Position numbers and translations under genes: made by a program
The notes under the pieces: generated by a model
Seen by the model: only the letters and a program-made list of their open reading frames with translations
What the model was told of the DNA's origin: nothing
Database searches by the model: none
Source of the DNA: Brachionus plicatilis
Taxonomy: Eukaryota > Rotifera > Eurotatoria > Ploima > Brachionidae
DNA length: 64,000 bases
Direction: 5' to 3'
Assembly (NCBI GenBank): GCA_010279815.1
Contig: QEOQ01000180.1
Span: forward strand, 1,585,214 to 1,649,213
In this document: positions 39,801 to 51,539 of the stretch, in pieces
Layout: each line of letters opens with the position of its first letter
Position numbering within the stretch: the stretch's first letter is position 1

Positions 39801-41152
39801 AAAAAATACAAAAAATCAAGACAATGAATCGCGGAAAAGCTCGAGCAGCTATTGCTCAGCAAAGTCAAGTGTGACAAGCTTTAAAAAATCGGAGTTTATG
39901 GCTCATCGCCCAAAGTATAGTGAAAAAATGCCCACAAATACAGTGAAAACTTCCATAAATCCGCCTATAAGAATAAACATGAGTCGAAGTTCATTGAAAA
40001 AAAAACAATTGGAAATAATGAACGAATATAGTCGAGCTACCACTTTAGAGCTTTTGGAAAATTTCCGAAAAATTCAGCAAGATGTATCCACCAAAGTCAA
40101 GCAATTTAATCAAAAAAATTTTTAAAAAAATTACAGCTTACCGTCGCGTTTCTTATGGCTGTTAAAATGTCTAATCTTGTTAGTCCACCTAAAGGTTCGA
40201 CGGATTCTAACACTTTGCCAAATGTTTCATGAAATATATAGCAAATTCGGGCTCCACCACATCTTAATTTAAAATGTATAGTTAAATAATGCCTATATCA
40301 AATTTTATTTAAGAACTTACAACTCGTTCGTTTCGATATTTTTAGCTGTTCCTTCAATTGTAGCGCAGTATGCTGTGGCGAACTTTGTAATTATTTGCAG
40401 CAAGAGTTTTCCCTATGAAAATTTATTTTATATTTTGGATGCCATAGATTAATTAATTTGTTATTGATTTTAAAGTTTTAATTTTCTGAAATAAATTTTT
40501 TTTTCTCTTCCACGAGAATTTGTTTTAAGATGGTTATTTTTTTATTTTTTTAAATTCATTTGAATCAAAAATAAAAAAGTTATTTAACAAGCATCAGTTT
40601 TTTTACTAGTTTTTAATTTCATAACTCTTAAATTAATTCCAATAAATCTTTAATTATATTATTAGCTTTTGTTATATAGACATTTTATATAGACAATAAA
40701 GAGGGACTTAAACCATTTTTTCGCTCTAATTATCGATATTTTATTAAATTGAATTGATATTTTAATAAATATTAGCTAAGGCATTCTATTGAAAAAAAGA
40801 TTTAGCTCATTAATTCTTTTCTTTTTGAAAAAATTAAAAATCTAATCTGATAAGCAAATGCTTTATTTAAATTAACAATATTTTTAATAAAAAAAAAATA
40901 AGAAAAGGTTAAAAAAGGAAAAATTTAAATAAAAATTATTTAAAAAAGAAAATTATTTAAAAAAAAATCATTTTTTAAAATTTTTTTTTATTACATTATA
41001 TTATTAAGAATATAATAGATACATTAGGATGTGTCGTAAAATTCTAATAAAGCACAATTTTTCATGTAGCTTTATTTATCTAGGCAATTAAGAAAATATT
41101 AAGATATATATCTATTCTTCGCAAGTCAAGCTTACTAGCTTGTTGTAACTTA

Positions 41153-41247
<95 letters not shown>

Positions 41248-43300
41248 ATTTTTCAAGAAATATTAAAATTAAGTTAATTTTTATTATTAGTTAGGATGGC
41301 ATTGTAAAATTTAATACAAAACTTCAAATGCAAAAAGAAAAAAATTTGTAACTTTTGTTCTGATTGTCAAAAACTTCTTCTGCAAATGAAACAGAGTGAA
41401 ATAACTTTTGTTTCATCTATTGCGCAAGTGTTTAAAATCTGTGTCGAAATTGCACACTTTTTTAAAGTATTAGAAATTAAAGGCAATTCTTAGTTTATGA
41501 TCAAAAAGATCAAATCATGTTTAAAATATGACTATTTCTTAATAAAATTAACTGAATTTAACATTCTATGCTAATAAAAGGTAAACTCTGCAATATCAAA
41601 ATGACGAGTCATCTAAATTTTAAGTAGATAATTTTTTGCAGACAAATGCAGATTTTAACTTGAGATTTAACAAAGCATGTTAAATCAAAGAATGTATCGC
41701 TGCATTAATACTTTTAAATAGTTTAATTTATTTAATAATTAAAGCTCTATTTGATCATTTTGAGCATCTAAAAATGATCTAATATTTCAAAATGCCAATT
41801 TAAACGCAATTAATTGGCACAGATTTGTAGACTTGCGCAGTAGGTGAAACAAAAGTTATTTCACTTTGTTTCATTAGCAGAAGTTTTGGACAATCAGAAC
41901 AAAAGTTATAAAATTTTTTCTTTCTGTATTGGAAGTTTTGTATGAAATCTCACAATACCAGTTAAAATTTAAAATAAAATTAAAAAAATTTTTTCAGGAG
42001 CCTTTAAATTTTTTGAAGCTAAGACCAAAAGCAAAACATTAAATTTTTTAATATCTAAATTTCACTTAAATTTTGGAAAATTGTTTTTTTAATTTTTTAA
42101 AAAAAATTTGCAATTAAATATTTTTTAAATTTTTAATTTTGTTATAGATTGCAAAATTTTATATAAAATTAAAAAATTGAATGGTTACTTTATCTTCAAC
42201 TGGTTCTCCGAAAGAATTGACCAATGAACTGAATTGTGATGCCATTACATTGATCCGCGTTTTTAGCGACGGTAAACAATCTCTAATGTGATGCATCAAA
42301 AGTCGATTTAAAGTTCGTGCTAAATACTGAGTTCCATTCCTGCTCGCAATACTTGGATAATGTTTCTGTAAAAATGAAGCTTCATCCTTGAGAGCTTCCT
42401 CGATCGGCTTTAAAAATTCAAATAATAGATCCTAGAATATAAAATTTTAAATTTTATTACTTTTTTATTTTTTATGTCCAGTTGACTTCTATTAATAACA
42501 CCAACTATTCCGAGTTTTACCGGAATAACTCTGCCGCATAAAACATCATAAGCATCGGTACCATGGTCCATTAAATCGAGCTTACTTACAACTGCTAAAG
42601 TTCTCCTGCCTTCTGGATCAGCGTCTCTGGCTAATTTCAATGCTTCCGAAGTTGAAAAATCTGCATTTGCCGATGACACGGCCAAAATTATCGAATTCGG
42701 ATTGTTTATGTAATTCAAAATCATTTCCTTGATTTGATGTTCAATATCCTGAGGCTGATCTCCCACTGGAACTTTAGTAATGCCAGGTAAATCAACCAAA
42801 GTTAATGTGACTACGTTTGGTGAATAAATTTTGAGTACAATTGGTTCATGAGATACACCTTTGTTTCGACCGGTCGCGCGTTCAGTCTCATCCTCGATTT
42901 CTTGTCTTATTGCACTGAAATCTGTAAAAATCTTATTTTTCACATGCAGAAATACACCCCATTCATCAGCATCTTTGGGTACATTTTCATTCAAATTATC
43001 GGAACCATCACTATTTGTTTCTTTATTTTCTCTAGGAGTATAATTTAACTGTAAAATTAAAGGTCGCCTTGTAACTATTCCAGTTCCTCGTGGCAAAAAA
43101 TCTCGTCCTACTAAATTTTCAAGAACGGAACTTTTTCCGGAGCTCTAAAAAATTTAATCAAAGATTAAAAACAAAAATAAAATTGAAAAATAGTTTACTT
43201 GGGTTCCAACTACGACTATTTGAGGCAATTGAATGCTTTCGTGTCCTACAGTGTTAAAAACATCCTGTAATTTATTCAAAACCGGTATTAGAGCCTCCAT
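36851..43300 (-). CDS. DNM1L: dynamin-related protein 1 (mitochondrial fission GTPase)
   Basis: Complete 695-aa Drp1 orthologue, the cytosolic GTPase that assembles around and divides mitochondria and peroxisomes. Exons: 43300-43199, 43144-42461, 42407-42189, 40412-40321, 40262-40142, 38240-38094, 37630-37232, 37174-36851; all phases agree. It starts [19 protein letters not shown] as other Drp1 proteins do. The P-loop GTQSSGKS is split by intron 1. Then come [16 protein letters not shown] and SKLDLMD (usually TKLD), the middle domain, a poorly conserved variable domain (about residues 500-590) and the GED ending IRETTLW. There is no PH or proline-rich domain, which separates it from classical dynamin. 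The PKA-site serine after RKL is Thr597 here, followed by Pro. The variable domain has an SSSPK proline-directed site. Intron 5 hosts an antisense gene; intron 3 hosts an inverted-repeat element. Confidence 0.97.
37175..37231 (-). other. DNM1L: 57-nt in-frame, stop-free intron in Drp1
   Basis: GTAATTTATATG to TTTTCTGAAG lies between CAAGAGCCA and AATGCACCAATTGC. It is 19 codons long with no stop, so retention would insert 19 hydrophobic and basic residues between the variable domain and the GED. Conservation of flanking residues (PIARKL against PVARKL in other Drp1 proteins) argues that it is normally removed. Confidence 0.7.
39040..40125 (+). CDS. nested Ser/Lys-rich protein, intronless, inside Drp1 intron 5
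   Basis: A 361-aa frame on the strand opposite Drp1, wholly inside its fifth intron (38241-40141), stopping 16 nt before the exon 5 donor. The first ATG after the upstream in-frame stop is at 39040 ([19 protein letters not shown]). Residues 1-75 are charged and probably helical ([19 protein letters not shown]). Residues 80-310 are rich in Ser, Lys and Asn with clusters such as [12 protein letters not shown], so probably disordered and phosphorylated. The last 35 residues form a probable amphipathic helix ([20 protein letters not shown]). No family recognised; a cytoskeletal or centrosomal role is only a guess. G/C-containing codons stand out from the intron, so I take it as real. The nearest downstream AATAAA is near 40,487, so its 3' UTR could overlap Drp1 exons 4 and 5 in antisense. 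Confidence 0.75.
   Translation: MSFAKMPLKETSPNTIPHPNLMHVKFHANKHQENLLSKRLQQLNSDEMKYRLKHQRTSDELIIFLRDCQKTTGYFAKMKSFQSNSVFMGKNGSKKSKFESKSSLDMTDSSKVRSISQIQTSNGSKVKKFPLKENSSKSRIDLAYVQNRQKALFERILNSPGSSANSSSSRSNVTSKSSCSESKQEMSDRSATSLYSNSIDFNEIFKETDKKVRPITSQIDSRPNRPNNTFEYNSTKSHLDWTNNLNLDLGKFSRKNTKNQDNESRKSSSSYCSAKSSVTSFKKSEFMAHRPKYSEKMPTNTVKTSINPPIRINMSRSSLKKKQLEIMNEYSRATTLELLENFRKIQQDVSTKVKQFNQKNF
41157..41243. repeat. ATT trinucleotide microsatellite
   Basis: About 28 tandem ATT units with one interruption (TTATTGTTATT) inside Drp1 intron 3, directly before the inverted-repeat element. Confidence 0.95.
41298..41959. mobile_element. long-armed inverted-repeat element, copy 1 (about 660 bp)
   Basis: Arms of about 155 bp (41298-41455 and 41805-41959) are roughly 85% complementary by eye. 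The left arm contains AACTTTTGTTCTGATTGTC and the right arm GACAATCAGAACAAAAGTT. Outer ends are GGCATTGT and the complement of GGTATTGTG. There is no coding frame. It lies in Drp1 intron 3, so the pre-mRNA could fold into a long hairpin. A second copy, interrupted by another transposon, lies at 53136-54498. This looks like a foldback-type non-autonomous DNA element. Confidence 0.8.
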
Positions 43301-46300
43301 TTCTAGATCTTTGATTAAATGGTCAATCTAGAAAAACTAATTAATTGAAAATGATGCAATATTAATTTTAAAATATTCTTTAAAAAGTTTTAATTTTTTG
43401 ATGCTAAAAATAAAATTTGAAACTGGATGAGTCTTCATGCTTGGATAAAAAGCAGAAAGATTAAAGATTAAAAAAAGATAATTTTGTACAAAATAAATTT
43501 TAATTTTAAAAAAATTTAGCATATAAACTTAAATCAATTTTTCTATAAGAAAAATTTGCATACATTCAGTTTATATTAAATTAGTTTAAAATTTTTCTTT
43601 TCATGCAAAAATATCATGCATTCTTGATATAGACATTTGAAAGTGTTTTTTTGAAGAATATTTTTTTAATAACTTTAATTAAGTTCTGCTTTTTTGTGAC
43701 AAAATATTTTGATAAAAAGTCTTCCCGTTTTTATAGATATTTTTGCTGAACAACTAAAATAAATAATTTTGAATTATCATCTAATTTTAGATTAATATTA
43801 CAGAAAATATTTCAGAATAATTAATTTTGAATTTCTTTGAATTTTAGTTGAAATTAGAGATGTCAAAATAACTTTACTTGATGGTATATGTATCAAAACC
43901 AATTCTTAAAAACTATTTAAATTTTTGTTAAATTTAGAAAAAAATATTAGTATGTTGATAATACTAAAAGTATCCAAGTGATGATTTCAATACTTTTGAT
44001 ACTTTTCTTAAAATAAAAATCTAAGTCAGATTTTACTCAAAAAATGTCAAAAAATTAAAGTTTCTTTTAAGAAATTTCATTAAAAACTCAGAAAGAAAAT
44101 AATTTTAAAAAATTAAACTGTCAAAATTTTAAAATTTTAAAATTGTTTTAAAACTGAAAGTCAAATTTTTTTAAATTTTTTTATCATTTTCTTTCGTAAT
44201 TGATAAATTGTTTATTTTTGATTTTAAATGAATAAAATAAATAAAATTGGAAAAAAAATAAAAAATAAGAAAAACTGAATTTTAAATTAAAATTTACTTA
44301 TTATTTAAACTCATAACGATACTGATGCAATGCTCGAGTATCGGTATGAGTTTTTACAAAGTTATGGTCATTTACATCCATGGGTTATTTTCAAAGAAAA
44401 AAAAAGAAAAAAATGAATTTGAAAAAGCTAGCTTTCATGAATACCCAACTTTCTCAATTTATTAACAAATTAAAATCAATACTTCGATACTTTTTTAGAA
44501 TGGATTTATTAATTTGTATAATTTAATGTTTTTACATATCATTTTTATGAATTTTCATTTAATTTAGAATATTAAAATAAAATTTATATATTCATCAAAT
44601 TGATTTTACAGTTTTCATCGTAGAAGCATCAATTTGAATTCAATTTTTTAACTAATTTATTTAAAAAGTGCGAAATAATTATTAAGAAATAAATTTAAAT
44701 TTTTAAATTTCTATCTGTTCTAATTTGAAATAAAAAAGATCTAAAAAACTGCTGTACGAGCATGTTAAATAATTTTTTGGACGCTCCATTTTGGCAATTT
44801 TTTAAATTCACAATTTGTATTTAAATTTAAGATTTAAATTAAGGAAAAAGAAAAAATTGTTTGATTGGAAATTTTTCTCGAAAATGATTTACTCAATATT
44901 AAAGATGAAAAAACACTTTTTAGACTTTTAAAAATAACATGGGCTCTTTAGTATTTACGCTTAAAGTAAGTTAAATTACCCAAATTTTAAAAAAATATCT
45001 ATGAGATACTTTTTAAAACAAAGCTTTCAAGATAATTATCATAAATCAGTTTAAAAGCTTTATTTTTTCTAGAATTCTTAATAGATTCAAGACGCAAAAT
45101 CTCTTAACTTGCTCCCATCTTTACTTTCCCTTTTTATAATGGTGTTAGAAAGAAATATGAAGAATTATGGCTAAAATTCAACCCAATCTATCTGGAGGAA
45201 GTCTGGTTAGTCTTTTTAATCGACTGAACTTTTTTGACTATATTTTATAACAGGAATACCTTTTCAATTAAGAATTAGATTCAAAAGATATATTTAGTTG
45301 TTCTAAATGGCTTATTGGATTGTATTAGATTTTTTAATTTTTTTTTCACCATCAAAATTTTTAGTCGACTTATACCATTGAATTTTTTTTTAATCAACAT
45401 AAAATAATTTTATTTGTAAGGCTTTTTAAATCTCATTCAAATTTTGAATTTATATTTCAATTAACTCTATAAAACATAAACTAGCGTTTTTTATATGCTG
45501 AAATAAGGGCGTTCCACCTTCAAGCAGATGACTTTCATTAGTTATTTTTTTACTAAATAAATAAAAAATATATTTCAATGACTAATTTTTCCAATAATTT
45601 AAAATAAAACGATTTACTTTGTGAAGATAAGCATTTAAATCAAAAATATTTTTTTATTAACTTTATTTTATTTATTATTTATCAAAAAATAATTTTTAAC
45701 CCAAAACTTGATGGGAGTTAAATAAATACTTTTAAGAAAACTTTTGGATTTTTTTAATTAATTATTTCATAATTCTTTCAATTTTCAGCCTTTCTGGTTC
45801 AGAAATTTCGTCAACCGTAATTTAAATTAAAATGCTGCATAGAGACTCAAGTATTACAGATGCTTAAAACAAAAATGACATTAAATGAGAAAATATTCCA
45901 GTCTCATTTTAGCAGCAAAATCCAAAAATGAAACGGCAGTTGAAGCCAATATTCAATGTTTTTTTTTTTTAAATTCATCATTAAAATTGAATATCTGAGG
46001 GTGCAATTAATTTTTGGCTGGTATTTTGAAATTAAAATTTATTACTAAAATATATTTTAGGACAAAAAATGAAATTTTTTAATGAAATTATCTTATAAAA
46101 CCCGATCACTTTGAAGCCGAAAATGGCTTTAAATTGAATTCCAATTAAGAAATTTTGTTAAAATATGCGTAAATGGCATCGTTTAAAATTTCAGACAAAA
46201 ATAATTTTAATGATTAAAAATTTAATACTTTTATTACAACATAATGTGTAAATATATAAAAATTTCAGATGAATTTAATGATATTATATTTACAAAATAT

Positions 46301-46303
46301 TTT
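43301..46303. promoter_or_regulatory. Drp1 upstream region and spacer
   Basis: Upstream of the Drp1 ATG, in minus orientation, TTTTTCTAG ends at 43328, 27 nt before the ATG. This is a plausible acceptor for a 5' UTR intron or spliced-leader trans-splicing. From 43880 to 44500 there are repeated AAGTATC/GATACTT motifs, and 44309-44352 is a palindrome with arms like ACTCATAACGATACT. These suggest an old non-autonomous element. The rest is A/T-rich with no gene seen. Confidence 0.4.
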
Positions 46304-47002
46304 TCACCGTTTAAGTTTTTTTCTTTCATTTTCTTCGTCACTTGATTCGCTTGAACTACTCGAACTGCTCGAACTTGATGAGCTCGAACTTGCTGACGAA
46401 TTTTCATTATCTGACTCACTTTCACTGCTACTACCACTAGAACTAGAACTACTGCTACTCGAACTGCTACTTTTGCTTGATAAAGACTGACCTGATTTTC
46501 GATCAATATTTTTAACTTCATTACTTATAGAAATTAAATTTGTTAACTCGTCAAAATAAATATAAATCTTTTACTTTTCAGCATTAGAGTTTTCATTCTC
46601 TCTCGATTCATAATCATGTTTGATAGCTTCTTGAAGCTTTCTTTTTTTAAAGTCTGTAATCATGTTTAAAAAAATAGATAAATAAATATTTTCTTACAAT
46701 AATTGCGATTTCTGTTGATTTTCAATTTCTTTTACTTTCTTTTTTAAAATTTTAGTGCGAGATGGTCTTTCAGAATATTTTCGTTTTCCATTGCATCTAT
46801 TTTGGTAATTAATTTTAATAAAATAAAATTAATATGGTTCAAAAATTATTACTCATATGTCCAATGACCTTTTTCCAGACATTTCTGGCATCGCACATTT
46901 TCAACATTTTCACTTTGTCTTAATTAAAATCTATTAGGATTATTTCAATTTTGTGAGTTTTTCCTACTTCATTTTTTGCATAACTCGTGGTAGCTTCGGC
47001 AT
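46304..47002 (-). CDS. ZCCHC10: zinc finger CCHC domain-containing protein 10
   Basis: Five small exons (47002-46968, 46918-46853, 46796-46698, 46640-46575, 46523-46304) encode 161 aa. The core is a single zinc knuckle, VRCQKCLEKGHWTYEC (C-x2-C-x4-H-x4-C), followed by NGKRKYSERPSRT. This matches the conserved ZCCHC10 block [25 protein letters not shown]. The tail is Ser-rich with acidic patches and ends ENERKKLKR, the same design as vertebrate ZCCHC10 (192 aa). It is likely nuclear and RNA- or protein-binding; its function is poorly known in any species. Introns are 49, 56, 57 and 51 nt. The intron 3 acceptor is chosen by frame (AAAAAAAG); an ACAG 14 nt upstream would break the frame. The start is the first ATG in the open frame. 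Confidence 0.9.
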
Positions 47003-50000
47003 TTTAAATGATGGTCTTCCAATTGTCAGATTATCTTGTATTTTTTTTCAAAAATTGTCCATATACAAAACTTGTTCTTTTATTTGAACAAAATTAATTT
47101 ATAATTTTGAGAATTTGAAATTTCAGAATTAACTTTAAAAAAGGTCAACTATCACTTATTAAATTTTTCTGGATAGTAAAAGACATAAATAAAAAATAAT
47201 AATTTAAAATGATAGAAATAGTTCGATGAAAAAAAAATTTGATTAAAAAATATTTAATTAGTCCTAGTAAAATATAAACACGAAATGAAAATAAAAGGAA
47301 TACATTTTTCATACAATTAATTTATACTAATAGACAACCGAGTTGCAGGTAATATTTTGAGGTAAGCAGAAATAACGAATGAAATTTCATTAATTAAATT
47401 AGAAAAAAAATCATTTTTATAATTAGTTTTGAAGAATATTAAATATTCGAAAAAGCTTTTTTAATTAAAAGAATATAACGGAGCTAATGCCCGATACAGA
47501 TATGTAAATAAATAAATAATAATTATAAGAACACTTTAGAAAAAAAGAAAAGCCCATAAACTATTTTAAATAGGCTAGACTTAGAAAAGGTCACCTCTAT
47601 TTGCTTAGTAGGTATTTTCCCTTGAAAAATTAATGATTCTCTACATCGAATTTAATCACGATTTTCCGAGTGAAAATTAGACAAAGAAAAAAGATTAATC
47701 CTTTTTGATTCACGAGTTACATGTGTTCGAAATATGTTTTCGTTTTTTTGCTTGTTAAAAAACATGTTTTTAAACAATTAAGTCTAGTTAATTGTTTATT
47801 ATTTTAATAAAAAATTTTGTACACTTAAAATTAGTAATCAAAACATGTGTTGAGTTCATCTTAAAAAATTCTGAACAAAATTTTGTGATCGAAAAATCAT
47901 TACTGTCTAAAATTTGATCACAAACTCAATGTTACTAATTATTTTTGTGTTCTACAAATAAAATTAAAAATGAAATGATTTGAGGCTTGTTTTGAATTTT
48001 TGTGAAAAAAAATTTATTTAGAAAAACTGCAATTTATCTGCTCACTGGATCCGTGAAAAGATGGCCGAAATTCTAAAATTAAGTATTTTTCAAATTAGTT
48101 TATTAATTTACTTCGGCATAGACAGACAAAAAAAAATATCGTTTATTTTGAATTATTTTTATAGAAAACTTAAAAAATAAATTAACTTTTTACTAAATTC
48201 TATTTGGCCAATCTTTAATTTCAGACAGATCTGTATGTTTTTTGTTTGAGATATATGGTGAAAAGCATGAATGATAAATCAGTTTATTTTGATTTGATTA
48301 AGACTTTATTTTTTTTTTTAATTTCAATAAGTGCCTTAAATTTTTGTTTGGCTTCGAGTGAAAAAAAATCTACCATTATTAGACCAAAAATGATATTGAT
48401 ATTTATTAGATTATTTAAATATTTTGCACAAAATATAAGCTTGCTTTTCAAAATAAGGTCACAAAATTCAACAATTAAATATTTAAAATATTAAAATTGA
48501 AAAAAATCTAAGACATATATTAAGTTAATTAAATATGAATTCAATGAAGCGTTATTTTCAAATTATATTAAATTTTAAGGTATTGGAAAAGAACTTGAAT
48601 TTCGGCATTAAATTACCGAGTTCTTTTAATTTTTTGAAGTTAAGTTCATTGTAATTAGAATTGTCGTTTGAGTGAATTTATGAAAAAAAACAATAAACGG
48701 TTTCAAATTAAGATGTGTATAAAAGTTAAAGCTATTAAATTTTATTTATTAAATTTAATAAGAAATGAATTGTCTTATAATTGTTATTCAAAAAAAAAAT
48801 CATCTATAGATAACTCTCAATTTCGTTTTAGATTCATTCCTTTTTAAATTATCACAAGTTTAAATTTTTTGAGAATATCACACATGTTGAGTTCAAATTA
48901 ATAGCCATTTTAATTTTAAATTATTCATTGTATTTTAGCATAAAACAAATAATTTTTACAACTTCCTGATAACTTGAGATCTTAAGTGCTATAATGATAA
49001 CAGAACTGCCAACAAATTTGTATAGATAAAGGGAAAACTGCTTCAAATTTCTATTTTTTTACTTTTATCTATAAAAATTAAAGTTTTCTTTTTTCAGTGT
49101 CATTACTCGAAAATTTTATCGCATTTAAAAAAAAAGAAAAAGTGTTATAAAATTTATGCTTTACTTTATGGCTTTGTTAAAAAATTAAAAAAGTAATATT
49201 TAAAGGAATATTTACGTCTTTCTGAAAGTTTACCTGGAAATTGTGAAATTTTTAATTGTTCGTCTAATCTAAACATTGTAATAAAAAAAATAAACTGCCT
49301 TACTAATAAATCAGTTTAAGAGTAAACAAAATTTTAATTTTTTCAAACACAATGCTTAAATAAAATTTAGTCTATAAAAAGTATAATTAAAAGTCAAACA
49401 TTATTTTTATCTCTTATCTGAGAAATAAAATAAAGGCATTGTTTTAAAAAGTTGTTCGACATTTAAACATAAAAAAATGAATGTCGAATCAATAATTTAC
49501 TGAATAAATTTCAATGAATAGAATAATTAAACTATTATTATTTATCTTTTTTTATTATTTTTAATTTAAAAATAGCTTAACTTTTTTTTTATTTGAAAAA
49601 AATTAAGTGGTCGCAGGCGGCTCAAGACGGTCTAATAAAATCTTCTTTTCAGTTTGCATTGGAATTTATATTTTTTTAATTTACATATTGAGTCATAAAC
49701 AGAAGTATAAAGTTTTCATTTCAAAGAAATAAAATACTAAAAAAACAAGTTGAGCTATTAGAATTTTTAATTTCTCCTTTTCTTGCTGCAAATTGAAAAT
49801 AGTTGCTAATTTTAGACCGCCAAAATAGCCGGTTAGATTCAAAAAATGTGGGACTAAGCAACATCTTAACAGGGTAAATAAACTGGAGTATCCAGAATTT
49901 AATACAAAAATCAAAACATAGAACCACTATCAGAATTTGATAGGGCCTTTCATTAAAAAATTAAATATAAATTTAAATTGATCGCCTAATTTTAGGCAGT

Positions 50001-50230
50001 TAGAATTATACGGACCACTTTTGAGTTCCAATTTTTAAGTCGCCTTAAGATCAAGCCTGCACTTTTTGGAAAAATTTGTTTTGAAAAAGACAGCTAATCT
50101 GAGGAAATTATTTTTAAGTAATGGGTCTTAGATCAAGTCAGTGACTTAAATTTATTTTTCTTTTCATGATCGTAACAATAACCAAATGGAAGCATAAAAA
50201 TTCAATTTGGCGTTATCGCTGCAGCTGAGA
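47003..50230. other. AT-rich spacer with weak open frames
   Basis: Upstream of ZCCHC10. The frame at 48246-48494 (+) contains a signal-peptide-like stretch (LFFFLISISALNFCLASSE) but is otherwise low complexity. A frame at 49693-49927 (-) is uninterpretable. A LINE tail lies at 47470-47524. No RNA gene seen. Confidence 0.45.
47470..47524 (+). mobile_element. truncated LINE 3' tail
   Basis: GGAGCTAATGCCCGATACAG is followed by repeated AAAT units. It resembles the minus-strand tails at 31 kb and 60.1 kb. Confidence 0.5.
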
Positions 50231-50250
50231 ACGAGAAGTAAAAAATTTTT

Positions 50251-50352
50251 CAATTTATCCATTTTAACTATTTTAATATTAAATTTTTTGCTTTTTTATT
50301 TTACCTTATGATAATGATTTATTTTGAACTGAAAGAGCTTTGGCTTGGTACA
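50251..50352 (+). mobile_element. LINE 3' end, direct repeat copy A
   Basis: From CAATTTATCCATTTTAAC to GAGCTTTGGCTTGGTACAGA it nearly matches 51018-51129 (a few mismatches in about 105 nt). The terminal part is related to the other LINE tails in the window. Confidence 0.6.
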
Positions 50353-50723
50353 GATAAACTACAATTATTTAAAAAAATTACACAACGATGTCAGCTGCCT
50401 GAAAGTTAAACGTCCTTATTTCATCATACAGATTTTTTAGTTATTTTGTTTTAAAATTTGAATAAAAAGAAAAAAAGTGTATCAATATTTTAAAAATTAT
50501 TTACTTCACTAATTGAAGTGCAATTTAAATAGAATATTGTACATAATTTTAAAAATGTTCTATTTGTTTTTAGTTAGACATGACTGGGAATTGGACCGTC
50601 AAATTTGGTTAAAATCTTTTTTATTTCCATACTTTCTTACATGGCTTTTTATTGAAATTAAGTTGTAAGTTTTTTGGTTCTGCTTTCTAGTGGATCCATG
50701 TTTGACAAAAAGCTAGAAATTTT

Positions 50724-50910
50724 TTAAGATGTTGCTGTGAAAATTATTTTTAGTGCTCTATTTGCTAAGACTTGAAGTTCTTTTTTTATTTTGGTTGAGC
50801 TAATCATGTATGAAAACATACAATATTTAATTAATGAAAAAATGAAAGCTTTGTATATAGTAAGTAAATAAGTTGGTGGATTGAATACATTTTTTTGCTC
50901 AGAATTTTAA
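50724..50910 (-). pseudogene. jockey-like LINE fragment (RT thumb domain)
   Basis: The minus strand reads FNPPTYLLTIYKAFIFSLIK, then YCMFSYMISSTKIKKELQVL, then ANRALKIIF before TAA. This is the conserved post-palm segment of jockey/CR1-type reverse transcriptases (consensus: LYKSFIxSxLEYCxxVW followed by LQxIQNKALRII). It is flanked by two near-identical LINE 3' ends pointing the other way, so several insertions are superimposed here. Confidence 0.75.
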
Positions 50911-51017
50911 TTGAATTTAATTTTTTTTTCACATTTTTCTTTAAATTAATCAAAGTGCTCTATGAAAGTAAGACCAGTTTTATGCCTAATAGAACTGGAT
51001 GACTTAAAAGAAGATTT

Positions 51018-51129
51018 CAATTTATCTATTTTAACTATTTTAATATTAAATTTTTTGCTTTTTTATTTTACCTTATGATAATGATTTATTTTGAACAGAA
51101 AGAGCTTTGGCTTGGCACAGATAAACTAA
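51018..51129 (+). mobile_element. LINE 3' end, direct repeat copy B
   Basis: Near-identical to 50251-50352, 767 bp downstream of it. Ends GCTTGGCACAGATAAACTAA. Confidence 0.6.
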
Positions 51130-51539
51130 TTTATAGATGAGAGCGATCAATCTCGTTTAGTGAATGGAAAAAAAGCAAAAATTTCCAAATTTTTTTTATT
51201 TTTTATTTATTCTATATTTTGATCTAGTCTCATATATTGAGGAATTTTAATTAAGTAAAAAAAAAAAAAAAGCAAAGTTTGAATTTTGTTCGGCTCTTTT
51301 TTCAGACAGTGTTCGAGGCTCTTTGGCTGCAACAAAAATCGATTATCATCTCCATTCAACATCTAAAGCATGCTTAATTATTTAAAAAAAAAATATTAAA
51401 TTAAATTTTTGTGACCATCTATTTAACTAAACAACAACAACAACAAAAATTGTCTATTGCTTTGATGTTTACAACAATTTTCACAAACAAAGATCAAGTC
51501 AGGACTTATTATAATTCATAATTAGAAATTTTCAATTAA

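Noticed and set aside
42432..42460. A 29-nt intron in Drp1 ending at TTCTAG
   Set aside because: The later acceptor TTTTTAAAG gives a 53-nt intron and restores exact length agreement with Drp1 homologues.
46269..46490. Plus-strand frame rich in Leu, Glu, Ser and Asp
   Set aside because: It is the antisense shadow of the poly-serine tail of ZCCHC10; repeated serine codons read backwards produce it.
48246..48494. 82-codon frame with a signal-peptide-like segment
   Set aside because: Hydrophobic runs are expected from T-rich DNA. The rest is low complexity and has no splice or motif support.
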